From positions 11,842,001 to 11,906,000 of the forward strand of contig OZ020484.1 of assembly GCA_963971405.1 (NCBI GenBank): DNA of 64,000 nt, in the 5' to 3' direction. The DNA comes from Psococerastis gibbosa. Lineage: Eukaryota; Arthropoda; Insecta; Psocodea; Psocidae. A program made the translations under genes and the position numbers. Under the pieces are notes generated by a model. The model was given only the letters and a program-made list of their open reading frames with translations, did no database searches and was not told the origin of the DNA. This document shows positions 43,600-54,899 of the stretch, one piece after another. Every line of letters begins with the position of its first letter. The first letter of the stretch is position 1.

Positions 43600-46080
43600 A
43601 GGATCGTGAGAGGGGGGTGCCATTGATGAACGTGACCTTCCGGGAATCATCGTGTGTGAGGGCCCAAAGTTTCCAGTAGGTTTTCCTTTTGGTATGGAAT
43701 GCTCGTAATTAAATTAAAGATTTTTTGTCAACACATCACAATGTAATTAAAAATTAACCAGCATTTTGTTGTTGGCTTTAATTAAAACTTACAATACAAA
43801 TTACCTGTTACTTGATTTAACACATTACTCAATTTGAAATATTGTAGCAGGTACCACATGAGGTGCTTAGTCTGAGTCATTCCAGTAAGGATTTTCACCA
43901 TTAACATTGTGATATAAATATTTTAGCCTATTCTTCGACTGCTAAAAAAAGTCCTTCCTATTTGTAAAGTTAATCTTTTTGTATAGATTGATTTTAGGAA
44001 GTTAAAAGCGACAAGCCGTGCCAAGTTCTCTGTCAAATTATGGTATACATGCCAAATACGTACGATCATAGATATGCTCAGTAATGTTTAATAACGCTAG
44101 GTTGAGCATTTATAATTAGGCACAGCCGTTGTTAAATTATGTTACATTTTGTAAATTAAGTATTCCATAAAAGTTAAGTTCAGCATTGGCTCCTGTGTTT
44201 GCATTGAAACTCCTATCCACATTCTGCAGCACTATTCAATAGGCAATCTAGTGCTACGAGGCACTATTCAATAGGCAATCTAGTGCTACGAGTTCCTATT
44301 TGGTAATTCCATTCCCACGCTCGATGATTGCCTGCTTTGAATGAAAAGGTATTTTATCCCATCTACCTGTACTTAGGCCCTAACATTAAGGAAGTTATGT
44401 GCGTGTTGGAAAAATTGTGAACAGGACAACAATCGCAATCCCTCCCTTTTTTTCAGCATCTATATTAAATCAGGGGTAGTCGTGGTGGCCCTTTCCATTT
44501 GAGACGCATAGTCGTGAAGAATATTAGCAAGCAAGTAATGCGAGGGGTAGCTCCGTTTTCACATTAAGGCACATAGTTCAAAATATTCTGTATACCAAAA
44601 ATGGCCGGGTCATTTTGAGTTAATTAATTAATTTCTCGTTTCACAACCGCAAAGGTATTAAAATGGTCTTAAAAACTTCACGAAAATACAAGTTTTCACA
44701 GCAAATTTACATTTTCTATCCTAAAATACTAGATTAAGGATGCATTCTAATATGCTCCCTATAACGCTTTTGCTCGTTTTATGCACCCAAGCGGCAAAAT
44801 GCATCATAAGCAAATGTCCGATTCGACAAATCATAAACTCCTACCGTGCCCCACAGCTCATATTGAGGTCAAACCGCATTATACAGGGTAGTCTATAGCG
44901 TCAAGTTTTATTTAATTTTTCATACTCAAAACGTATTTTTTCAATTTTTGACAATATTACATAATAGGCTTTAAAAAATAAACAACCACCCGCTAACAAG
45001 AGGAAACTACCGCGGAATCTTAAACTGACTGTACTCCGGATGGTAGCCAATCCAGCCCGCCTGGTTCAGACCGATTAGACAATGCTATAGTGAACTACAT
45101 TGGGGAGAGGTGAATTGTATAGAGTAGGCTACTTACTTTTTCATTCGTATTGTAGAATCCGCCCTAAGTAAATCATTAGGGATTTATTGAAACGTAGTAA
45201 ATCAGACTCACCAAATGCTCGTGTTCTACTTTTTGAGAAAACTTGTAATCTTTAAAACAGGCTTGTATTCTTGTGCTACATTCTGCTCACAGTAGATCTA
45301 TTGATAGGTTTCTTTAATTTAAAATCATCTAGCTAGGCTGAATGAGAAACGTACCTCATTTATTTTTCTTCTATTTGAATCAAGCATTGCTTTATGCAGA
45401 AGGTCACTTATAAAAATAGGGAAACCCAGATTAACAAATAACTTCACAATAAACACTTCCCATATATATATATATATTTTTTCCTCGGCTTCAAAGTAAA
45501 ATTTGAAACTTGAGGTTTTTTTTATTTAAATTTGTAAACTGATGAAACCTTATATCATACTAATTATCCCACAGAAAAAGACAAAGTACCGTATTTAAAC
45601 GCAATATTAAAGGCAATTACTAGCTTATGGTAAAGGGGAAAATAGTTAAATGAGTGAATCGTAAAGGCACCACAAAACATAAAATAGATTAGCTGGTAGA
45701 GTAGCCCTTCGGGGCTAAAGCTCGTCTAATATATAAACGTGTTTCATTTCATTTCAAAACAATAATAGAAAAACGCGTGCGTGCGTGCTTGTTTTTTCTT
45801 TCTAGCTTAGAGGAAAAACCAGTATAAATAAACAAACCAATATGGCGATTAAGCAAATTTCGATTAGATTTCTATTGTACTAACCATGCCAGTCCATGCC
45901 TCCAGGTTATTTAAAATCAAAACAAAATTGTTCATTCACATTGTTTTCTATTTTACCATTTCTCTCTAAATTTCAAATGTTAACTGCGTTTTCGGGCTTT
46001 ACCACAGGATAGTAATGATTTCAATAAAGCCATTGACTAAACGGCCCATGGGCAGCAATAATTTCGCTTACAGTATACTA
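43600..46080. other. Intergenic sequence, with a 32-bp tandem duplication
   Basis: Two adjacent copies of a 32-bp unit (gcactattcaataggcaatc and on) lie at 44229-44260 and 44261-44292. No gene was recognised in this stretch; it includes the presumed 3' UTR of Merlin just below 46099. Confidence 0.6.
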
Positions 46081-46098
46081 TAAATTTAAAAAAAAGGG

Positions 46099-47946
46099 TC
46101 AAAGGTCTTCAAAGTAGGCTACTCGAGACTTTGTTGAGCCAGACTTCACTTTACGTAAAGTCGAGTATTTATTTTCACCCAGACGGATTTGCTGTTCGTG
46201 TATATTATCTAAGTCTGTGAATTTTTCGCCCACTTTGAGCTCTTCTATCTCAGATCTGAGATCACGCAACTGATCCTGCACCTGCTTACTTTTTTCTAGG
46301 TACTTCATTCGTTCTTTTTCTATTTCTAAAGATAGCTGATGATCATGAGGGTTGCAGGCTATGTCGTAGTCAGGCCCGTAATCACACGGAACGTTAATGG
46401 CACTAACAGAATCAAGCTGAGCTACTTGCAAGTCTTCAGTGACATCTGCTATGTTAACTGACCCTGTGTATACACTAGTAACACTTCCGACAGTAGGCGA
46501 GGAACAAGGGTAGACTGAGCTACGCGATAGGAACGTTAATAATTTTTCTTTCGCTTGTTTTTCAGCCAGACGAGCCCGTAACAAATGCTCCTTTAATCTG
46601 TCAGCCTCAACAGCACGCCTTTCGGACTCTTCTACAAGACGTGCGGTCAGGAATTCAGCTTCACGGGTCTTTCTTTCCAGCACCGTCTTTTCCTCCTCAG
46701 TCCTCACTACTCTAAGTCGCATACGAGTAATTTCTTGTTCAGCCTCAGAAGCCTTTTGTGATAGGAGTTTCGCCTCTTCTTCTGCAACCTTTGACTTTTC
46801 AGCAAGTAACTGAGCTGTTTCCTCAGACCTAGTGAGAGCCTCATTCGCAAGTTTAATTTCTTCTTGGTATTGAATAACGCGCTGTTCCAACTCAGCTCGT
46901 TCTCGTTCAGCTTCTTCCCGTAGCTGCTTCTCACGAAGAAGTTTGTTTCTCTCCGCTTGACGACGGGCTTTATCCTCCTTCGCTTGAGCTTTCATTTGCT
47001 GCACTTCCATTGAATCAGGCATGCGGCGTCTCATGAACAAATCGTGATTACCAATGCACAACTCCAATATTAACTTATTCATGCGCACTTTTTTTGAAAA
47101 AAACACAAAATTAGAAGAGTTTTTATCGATTGTCTTCAAGACAAATTTTTTGTTGTCAAAAGAAATATGTCTGATTTCAGCCCAAGTGAAAGTTATTGTG
47201 GGAGCTAGGCGATTTTCTCTCTCGTAGACATTCAGTCCAAGAGCAGTAACCCCTAACCACAATTCTGTTCCTTTTTTATTGGTGATGGGGAAGTAATTGA
47301 CGCCATGCATGTCAAGGTCTTGCGCTATTTTCAAGTACTCCATTTCAGCTTCATCGCGGGACATACCCCTGTGGTCTGAGTACCAAATTTTAATACGATC
47401 CACCCACATCCTGGGGGTCATTTGGTACTGGTCGATAACACGCTGCGGCAGAAGCCATTCACGAGCAAGAGAATCTGGGTCATATGTTGCCTCGTCGAAA
47501 TCGCCGAAAGTGGCTTGCACAGCATAACTTGCCAATAATACACTAGCTTCAGGTGGGCAATAAATGTCCATTGTTAAAATTGCTTGCTTTACTTGAAGAA
47601 AGAAAAGATGCTGGGTAACCTCTTGAACTAGCTCTTCAGCAACATCTTCGGCATAGAATTTTGCTAGAAGCATAAACGTCTGTACACTATCTGAGCCTGC
47701 AATATTCTGTTCTTGGACCTTTTTGTCCAACTTTAACCATGACATAAAGCCTTTAGTATCTTCGTATTGCAAACCGAAGTACCACGTCTCTCTTAAACCT
47801 ATCGTTCGGCAAACCAAGTCAAATAATTCACGGCCAGTGGCTCGCCACTCCAAATTAAACTCTAAGTCAGCATCCAACGTTGACACTTTCACTGGAAATG
47901 ATTTTCCCGAACGTTTTCGTCGTAGTTTTGGCATAATTGACACCAT
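46099..47946 (-). CDS. Mer: Merlin (NF2/ERM family tumour suppressor), intronless
   Basis: Merlin links the cortical actin cytoskeleton and membrane proteins and acts upstream of Hippo signalling. A single uninterrupted 615-codon frame covers the usual full length. FERM domain: about residues 16-312, with FDLVCRTIGLRETWYFGLQY (F1), MEYLKIAQDLDMHGVNYF and NKLILELCIGNHDLFMRRR (F3). It is followed by the Merlin-type junction SMEVQQMKAQA, an alpha-helical coiled-coil region (~315-480) with NEALTRSEETAQLLAEKS, a serine-rich linker, and a C-terminal domain ending STKSRVAYFEDL, close to the KSRVAFFEEL of vertebrate Merlin. The ERM C-terminal actin-binding signature is absent, supporting Merlin over moesin. 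The Blue Box reads YQMTPRM (174-180), with R where most Merlins have E. The start could be Met1 or Met5. Lack of introns is unusual for this family and suggests a retrocopy or intron loss; the frame has no disruptions. MED22 ends 106 bp upstream on the same strand. Confidence 0.93.
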   Translation of the reverse strand: MVSIMPKLRRKRSGKSFPVKVSTLDADLEFNLEWRATGRELFDLVCRTIGLRETWYFGLQYEDTKGFMSWLKLDKKVQEQNIAGSDSVQTFMLLAKFYAEDVAEELVQEVTQHLFFLQVKQAILTMDIYCPPEASVLLASYAVQATFGDFDEATYDPDSLAREWLLPQRVIDQYQMTPRMWVDRIKIWYSDHRGMSRDEAEMEYLKIAQDLDMHGVNYFPITNKKGTELWLGVTALGLNVYERENRLAPTITFTWAEIRHISFDNKKFVLKTIDKNSSNFVFFSKKVRMNKLILELCIGNHDLFMRRRMPDSMEVQQMKAQAKEDKARRQAERNKLLREKQLREEAERERAELEQRVIQYQEEIKLANEALTRSEETAQLLAEKSKVAEEEAKLLSQKASEAEQEITRMRLRVVRTEEEKTVLERKTREAEFLTARLVEESERRAVEADRLKEHLLRARLAEKQAKEKLLTFLSRSSVYPCSSPTVGSVTSVYTGSVNIADVTEDLQVAQLDSVSAINVPCDYGPDYDIACNPHDHQLSLEIEKERMKYLEKSKQVQDQLRDLRSEIEELKVGEKFTDLDNIHEQQIRLGENKYSTLRKVKSGSTKSRVAYFEDL

Positions 47947-48052
47947 GTTTCAAATGAAATAATATTGAGAAAAATAATACTAATCATTATTACAAAAGGC
48001 ACCCGTGTTATACTAACAGTCTTAATGTCAGATTGGCTAGAACTCGCGGACA

Positions 48053-51000
48053 CTATTTGCAAATCGACGTATAATACTCTTCTTCTAGGTCGTAGAGGTC
48101 AGCCGCCATGTCATCTCGAAGACTCATAAGTTTTTGGTCACACTCAGTTTGCTTCTGACGAAAGATTTTAGAATTTTGCCCAATAGCTTCATTTACAGAA
48201 GGAAAGTCGTTGAGGATGAGATATTGCTTCATATCAGACACTAACTTCATTAGCGATTCCCCAGCTCGAACAATATTGGCAGCTCGGACATGCATTTCAT
48301 ATGTATCTTGCTCACATTGGGCCATGCGCGACAATTGGCTCTCCGATTCACCTTTGGCAAGTTTGACTATTTCTAAAACAAAGAAAATTTAGGCCTATTC
48401 AGTGTGATCTAGGACCAAACAATTGATTTCCTACATTTTTTGCAAGATAGCAGTAGGCCGTAACGTATTTACGCTAGAAAGGTGACTTTAAATCACTCCA
48501 TCAATTGAAGCATTGCCTTTATGCAATTAAGCAAGCTCACAGACCTGTTCGGTTCGATAGTTGTGCTAACCTGTCTAGCAACACAAATCATGTCAATAAG
48601 AGCATGTAAGTAGAGGATTTGGAGATTACTGGTGTTGTCGGGGCTTGAAGTCCAACGGTTACGACGACGTCCCGGTTAGGAGGCGTAGATCGTGGGTGCG
48701 AATCCCGCCAAGCCTAGTTTTTTTTCCATATCCTCTAATTTCGGTTACTCCAAAAAAGCAAATTTTAGAGAGGATACAATAACTTTTTACGCACTATTGC
48801 AGCATTAAATTACGCCAGAATGACAGTTATTCTATAGTTTCATAATTTTCCGTTTAACGCACAACTCAAAAGCAATTATAAATTATACAGTGTGTCTGAA
48901 AAGTATCCGTACACCTACTGTTTTTCGAAAGAAAAAGCTAAAACTACCATTAGTATAAGAGCTATGTTTCTGAAAAAAATAACATAGATTCTTTAAATAT
49001 TTAGGTTTAATTTCCAAAAAAAGAACAGAGAAAATCCATCGAACAGAAGCCACAAAAAAATTAAACATGTGGAGGAGTGTAAATTTTAGCACGCAAAAGT
49101 ATCCGTACACTCAGCATTCCAGGCACAATTCAGAGCTCCAGGCAAAGTAGTTGAAGATGTAAACAGTCCATATTGTAAAATATTGTATGTGTACATAGAG
49201 CTTAGACATAAATGGCGAAACAAATTAATGAAACAAGCGAAGAATAGAGAAGGATTATAATGAAATTGCATAACAAGTGCAAAACATTGCAAGACACCGC
49301 GGATATTATTGGTAGACCTAAGTCTACAGTGCAAGGTGTCATAGACCGCTTTTGTGAATATAGAACAGTAAGAAACAGGTCCAGGTCTGGCCGCCCATTC
49401 AAACTGAGTGAAGCAGATAAGCGGTTTATATATTGAGAAATTAAGAAAAACCCTAAGTTAGGCGCACCGAAGATTGTTAGCGCGCTCAAACAGAAAGGAA
49501 CAAACGTCAGCAACGACACTATTCGTAGGGTATTGCATCGCCAAGGTTATCATGGATGTACACCAAGAAAGAAGCTATGGATAAATAAATGAAATCATGG
49601 CAAAAGAGTGGAGTTTTCTAAATTGCATTTAAACGCCAGAAATAACTTCTTTCAGCGAATAATTTTCTCTGATGAAAGTTTAATATCTTCGGATCGGATG
49701 GCAAACTCCGAGTATGGCGAAAAAGTAATGCGGAGCTAAAACCTGCCAATTTGACATCAACTGTTAAACACGGTGGCAGCTCAGTACTGTTATGGGGCTG
49801 CTTCTAGTCAAAAGAAGTGGGCAAATTGGTTTATAAAGACGGCATAATGGGCCACAAAGCATATATTGACATATTAAAACACAATTTAAGGGATAGTGCC
49901 AATATCATGGGTCTAGGATATAATTTAAATTTCCAACAAGATGGTGACCCGAAACACACGGCGTATAATAGAAGGATATGGCTGCTGTATAATGTACCAA
50001 AGCGCTTTGCCACTTCCCCTCAATCACCTGATCTAAACCCAATTGAAAATTTATGGGCCTACCTGGAGAGTCAGCTGAGAAAACATGAAATATCCTCCTG
50101 CGAACAGCTGAAACGGATTCTCCAGCAAAAATGGGCGAATATACCCGTTTCCTTACGTGCAAAGTTGATGGATTCGATGTCTCGCCGCTTAGAAGCAGTC
50201 ATAAATGCAAAAGGCTTCCTAACAAAGTATTAATCATGCTTTAATTTTAATAATGGCCCGTTAATTGTTGAGTGTACGGATACGTTTGCGTGCTCAAATT
50301 TACAATCCTCCACATGTTTAATTTATTTGTGGCTTCTGTTCGATATATTTTCCCTGTTTTTTTTTTCATTGGGAATTAAACCTGAATATTTGAAGAATCT
50401 ATGATATTTTTGGTAAAGGTTCAGCTTAGCTACCCCTCAGAAAATATCTATCTATATCGTTGATTTAGCTTTAATGAAACCCATTTCCGAAAGAATTAAA
50501 AGTCGGAAAAGTATAGTTTTTGAGTTACAGCCGAATTTAGTTCGAATTTTTGCATCATGGGCAGGTATAGGGACAAATTGTTCATAAATTTTTTTTATGG
50601 AAGGAACATTGTCAGAGGCATGTAAATAAGACAACCCTTGCTTAAATATGTTGTTGTTGTTCAAAACAATTCACAGTCAGGCTACTAATTGTCTTTCATC
50701 CATGATCAGCTCAGTCATTTAACCTTTTACACACAATCACTTCTTTTAGTTTTTTTTCTGAACATTTCCACTGTATTGCATTCTTTTATTCTTTTGCTTA
50801 GGCCTAGTTTGTTATATTCCCTTGCAAATGGGATGTTTTCCTTCCATATTAAAAGCATTTTCATTCGACTTTTGATACAGCGGAGTAGCTAAACTAGACC
50901 TTTACCATATTTTTTTCAGAAACGAAGCTCTTATTCTAATGGTAGTTTTAGCTTTTTCTTTTGAAAAACAGTGGGTGTACGGATACTTTTCAGACACACT

Positions 51001-51286
51001 GTAGGCTATGTTTATTGCAATGAATAAATAAATTCAACTACTTGAAAGACGACGCTATTGAGATGAATAGAATGTGCAGACAGTCCAATTATATATTAAT
51101 TACAGCATGAATTCTCAAATTTAGCTAACTGTAGGTCTGTAGGCTTAATTAGAAACCAGGCAATATAAGCTTGTAACGCCTACCTTCAAAATTTTCTAGC
51201 ATAGACTTTACATCTTCCTTCAGGCGCGTCTGATATGATTTAAGAAGTGCTTCCTTGCTCTGGGGAAGTTTCCCTGGAGCAGACAT
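48053..51286 (-). CDS. MED22: Mediator complex subunit 22 (two exons, 140 aa)
   Basis: MED22 (Surf5) is a head-module subunit of Mediator, which connects transcription factors with RNA polymerase II. Exon 1 is 51286-51184 ([20 protein letters not shown] onward, phase 1 end, donor gtaggc). Exon 2 is 48372-48053 (acceptor ttgttttag). Joined, they give 140 residues with the conserved block [20 protein letters not shown] and [14 protein letters not shown], then the acidic [12 protein letters not shown] near the C-terminus. The length equals the short form of vertebrate MED22. The single intron (48373-51183) is largely made of a Tc1 element. Merlin starts 106 bp after the stop codon on the same strand. 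Confidence 0.93.
48654..48755 (+). repeat. tRNA-derived SINE (family 2)
   Basis: tRNA-like head with GATCGTGGGTGCGAATCCCG as B-box region, then a T run and the tail ccatatcctctaatttcggt. In the MED22 intron, left of the Tc1 element. Confidence 0.65.
49212..50233 (+). pseudogene. Tc1 transposase, inactivated
   Basis: The frame starts [11 protein letters not shown] and then meets a stop at codon 12 (TAG). Further in-frame stops occur at about 49434 and 49589, plus frame changes near 49680. Recognisable parts are the paired HTH region ([14 protein letters not shown]), FSDES with the first catalytic D, QQDGDPKH with the second, and [10 protein letters not shown] with E. The second D and E are separated by 34 residues (DD34E, Tc1 type). 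Only the last 138 codons (49817-50233) remain open. Confidence 0.88.
50412..50906. mobile_element. hAT-like MITE nested in the Tc1 right terminal repeat
   Basis: Ends GGTAAAGGTTCAGCTTAGCT and inverse of GGTAAAGGTCTAGTTTAGCT. A perfect 8-bp duplication atattttt flanks it (50404-50411, 50907-50914). The undisturbed left Tc1 repeat shows the target before insertion. No coding region. Confidence 0.8.
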
Positions 51287-51854
51287 ACCCTTTCCTATCT
51301 TACATGCACTTAAAAATTTTAAATGACTTATTCAGATTTCACTATTTCACAAAAATAAAATTTATCTTAATCACAATCACTGAATCACAACAAAAGACGG
51401 CCATACATTCTGAAAATTTAACCTTGGGTTTTCGGGTCAAACGTGTTTAAGCTAAGTATTGGAGGAATTATCCTGGAGAGTTGCGACTTGTTTTAAAAAA
51501 CCACAGGGGCCATCTATATAATTTCTATATCTATTTAATGGGGTATACAGGTGCGGGAGGAATAATCGTTTTAGAGTTGAAATGCTGTAGATTAGTTGTA
51601 AACTAAAGTTTTTGTGAGCCCAGTTATCTCATTTTTAGTGTAAGTTAAGTTTTATTTTAATTTTAAGTTCGTAATTTCCACTCGGAAACATTCGGACGTC
51701 GTGACGTAGACATTCACACGTGTGCTCGCCAGCTTCGGGAAAGTTCGGGTTTAAGTTAGAAACGCATATTTGTTTACATTTTACAGTGGACGAGTTTAAT
51801 AAATCTTTGTTTTAATATTTTATTTGGTGGAAAACTTGAAATATAGTTAGAAAA

Positions 51855-54528
51855 ATGGATCGGTATGTGCAAGCAAATTCTACTAATCTGCCACATGTAG
51901 ACGTCGACATGGTTTTGGCCTATTTAAGTGGCAAATCTGTATATACAGCACCGGAATTGCGAGGCGTCAAAGAAAGCAGGTAAGAATCGCTAAAGATAGT
52001 AATGCAGCTCTTTGCTTTTTACGCTTAGGTCTAGCTAATAATTTGGTGTCTTCCTTGCCCCTAACAATGTAGGATATTTTTTAAAATGACTTCTCGTTTT
52101 TATACTATTTGTTGTCGGCACTTTTTGTTTGTCAGTGGTTATGTGCAATACATTTGTTTGCGTAGGGTATAGCTGCTATACAGTTCAGTACACAATCTGC
52201 TATACTATAGCGGATTGTGTACTTCTACTTTGTCCATTACACCAGTAGGTACCCTGCATTGAAAGTATTTACTTTATTAAAAACTAATTCACCTACCAAC
52301 TAAACATTTGTAGTGTCAGTGATATGAGGGCACCAATTTTAGCAGCCTCATAACTTTGTTCGGGGGCTATTGCCTATTTGCATGTACGTTAGCTTTTTAA
52401 CATGCATAATAGCCAAACAATTTTTTACAGATCAGGAAGACAGACCTACGGTGATAACGCTGTGGGAAAAGTGGGAGTCCTTCGTTGCAACGAAGAATGT
52501 TGGGTGAAAGGCAGAGTGTGTCCTGAACACCGAGTGACAAGTACACCGTATGAAGTAGTGGTGCATTTGAATGAGCAGGCTGAAGAAATATTGGATGCAC
52601 AGTGCACTGGGTGCCAAGCCGCTCTAGGTAAGATGATATCAATTGACTAGGGATAGAATAGAAAGTCTATATTGCACCGATTTTCAATAAAATAGCGTAA
52701 ATAATAAATGTTAACATAATGTACAATGCAGTCAAGAACTTAACAGAATTTATTTGTCATTTATTTACCTACTGTATTATGTCAATGTGAAAGTTTGAAG
52801 AGTATCATCGGCCCATGGCCATTCCTAACGCATTTCCATTGCGTACTACTTAAAGGTGTTTGTGGTGCCACTAAATTGACTTAACTGTGATCGATGAACA
52901 GACCTATTGGCAAGCATTAGCATAATATGCTACTATCAACAACAACATTTATCTAAACTTTTTTATTTTCATTTTAGGTGGCTGTAAGCATTCGGTTGCA
53001 TTTCTTCTGTGGCTGCAGCGGAGGACAGAAGAACCATCTCCTACTTCCACTGTTTGCTACTGGAAGAAGCCTGCGTTGTCTTCTGTTGGAAGAGGAGGCA
53101 CGCACGTCACATTAGCTGACTTTGGGAGGGTACCTATACCGTTGCCGGACAACGTGGACTTTCGTGCACAAGTTCTGTCTGGTGGATCATATAACAGTAG
53201 CATGATCCACAGACAGTTCCTGGAAAGACCGACCGTGGAGCAGCTCAGTCTGCACTATCTGATAAATAATTCAGAAGATTTTGAGAGTTTAGTGCAGAGG
53301 GTTATGACGGCTTCAGTTTGCGAGGAAGCAGAAGTCGCCACAAGAGGCCAGGCTGACAATCCTCTTTGGCATGAGCTAAGGTTAGTTACATCTTCATATG
53401 TTACATGAAAGCATGTAAATGGGTTAAGAAATGTTGCAAGTTAAATAAAAAAAGTTTAGAAATGGAAACATCAATTTGTTAAAATCATTGGGGTCGCGCC
53501 ACTGTCATTAATTTACAAACAAACAAAAATGAATGCGCAACCGGGTTTTCACTGAGTTTCTGAGTGCCCAACAAAAACTTACAAGCTTTGGTCCATGACT
53601 CAAGGCAAATGACAGCTTTCCTGTAATTGGTCGCAAGTAAGTTAACAGTAGACTATTTGAAATGTCATAGTAATGGTGACAGTTGAGGGAAGAAATTAAG
53701 AACATTGCACTGTGTTCTAAATGGAAACGTCATTATGCGACAGCCAATGTATTGGTGCGTTTCACGACGTTTTGACCATAGTTCATACGACTCACAAATT
53801 TGGGGATGAATTTGTTACAAGTTGCAGGTTCGCTGGAAGAGTAGCCTTTCGGGGCTAAAGCTCGCCTGAAGTAAAGACGATTTTTCATTTCATAATTTAA
53901 GTCATGGATATATGCCTGCCATTTATATCCGGATTGCTCTGCAATCCTTTAATTGAGATTTAATTTGTTGCAAATCAGTAAATTTGACAATTTTTATTAT
54001 AGGTACGGTAGGATCACCGCCTCGAAAATCCATGAAGCCGCCCACTGTAGAACACCCGACGGATCGCTCGTCAATTCAATAATTGGGGTTCTCAAAGTCA
54101 GGGACACAAAAGCTATGGAAAGGGGCCGCATCTTGGAGGAGCCAGTTATCCGATTGTTGGCAAAGACATTCAATTTGAAGTGGCGTAAGACGGGACTGTT
54201 CTTTTTGCCATCCCACCCTTGGCTGGCTGCGTCACCAGATGGTGTGAGCGAAGATTATGTGATTGAAGTGAAGTGTCCCACCAAATACAAAAATATCAGT
54301 CATTACGTCAATTCTCACTCAGAATTAACAGAGAAGGTGAAAGCCCAAATGCAGCTGCAGATGCTAGTGACCAAACGGCGAAGAGGATTATTTTGTTGCG
54401 CTTCGCCGGATTTCGAAAAGTCACAAAAAGCAATCCTCATAATCGTGGACTATGACGAGCCCTACGTGCGTCAACTTCTGCATCAAGCGCATCAGTTTTG
54501 GGAATCGTTCATTAGGCCCAGATTGTAG
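51855..54528 (+). CDS. SWIM/YqaJ-type nuclease encoded by the ISL2EU element (416 aa)
   Basis: Four exons with matching phases: 51855-51979, 52431-52627, 52978-53380 and 54003-54528 (1251 nt). The N-terminal half includes a Cys/His cluster (CNEECWVKGRVCPEH) and a SWIM-like finger at about residues 98-111 (CTGCQAALGGCKH). The C-terminal half is a YqaJ/lambda-exonuclease-like PD-(D/E)XK domain: GRITASKIHEA (~244-253), RGRILEEP with E286/E287, AASPDGV with D320, IEVKC with E329 and K331, then AQMQLQM. All expected catalytic positions are present. Such proteins accompany ISL2EU transposases and may process DNA ends during transposition, but that role is inferred. AATAAA at 55021-55026 is a candidate polyadenylation signal beyond the inserted FB14. 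Confidence 0.88.
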
Positions 54529-54781
54529 TTTGCTTCGGAGGGGAATCAGCGATTGTACCTTCGATTGATAATGGTTAAATGCTTTGTGATCCCAATAGTT
54601 GTTTTGTTTATTTATTTACATTGTTTTGACGTGGTTTTCAAATCCTTATAACTGGGCCGCCATTTTTTTTGTCTACTGCCACCTACACAAATTCACTCAG
54701 CCAGTGCTCTCTCCCATAAGTCAATCGATCTATTCTAATATATATCGTGCGATCAGCTGGAAACTGTGGAGCACATTATAT

Positions 54782-54899
54782 GGCGGGGTTTCCACATGTC
54801 AATGGTAAATGTGGTATTGACGTTTTAGCAGACATTAAAGACATACTAAAAATGTCTGCTACCACCATATTTAACATTGACGTATGTGGAAACCCCGCC
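54782..54899. mobile_element. Fold-back element FB14 (tip GGCGGGGTTTCCAC, centre H1) nested in the ISL2EU element
   Basis: A 118-bp near-perfect palindrome with TAT on both sides (54779-54781, 54900-54902). Arms ATGTCAATGGTAAATGTGGT continue to ATTGACG; the centre is TAGCAGACATTAAAGACATA. It lies 250 bp after the YqaJ stop codon. Confidence 0.8.

Larger units (their letters stand above)
48888..51001 (+). mobile_element. Tc1-type transposon in the MED22 intron
   Basis: Inserted at TA (48886-48887 and 51002-51003). Terminal repeats of ~225 bp start CAGTGTGTCTGAAAAGTATC and contain two copies of AAAAGTATCCGTACAC, one at the tip and one at the inner end (IR/DR arrangement, as in Sleeping-Beauty-like elements, where these are transposase sites). 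The right terminal repeat is interrupted by a 495-bp insertion. The transposase inside is dead. Confidence 0.9.

Noticed and set aside
46707..46934. 75-codon minus-strand frame with basic residues
   Set aside because: It is an alternative frame of the Merlin coiled-coil region.
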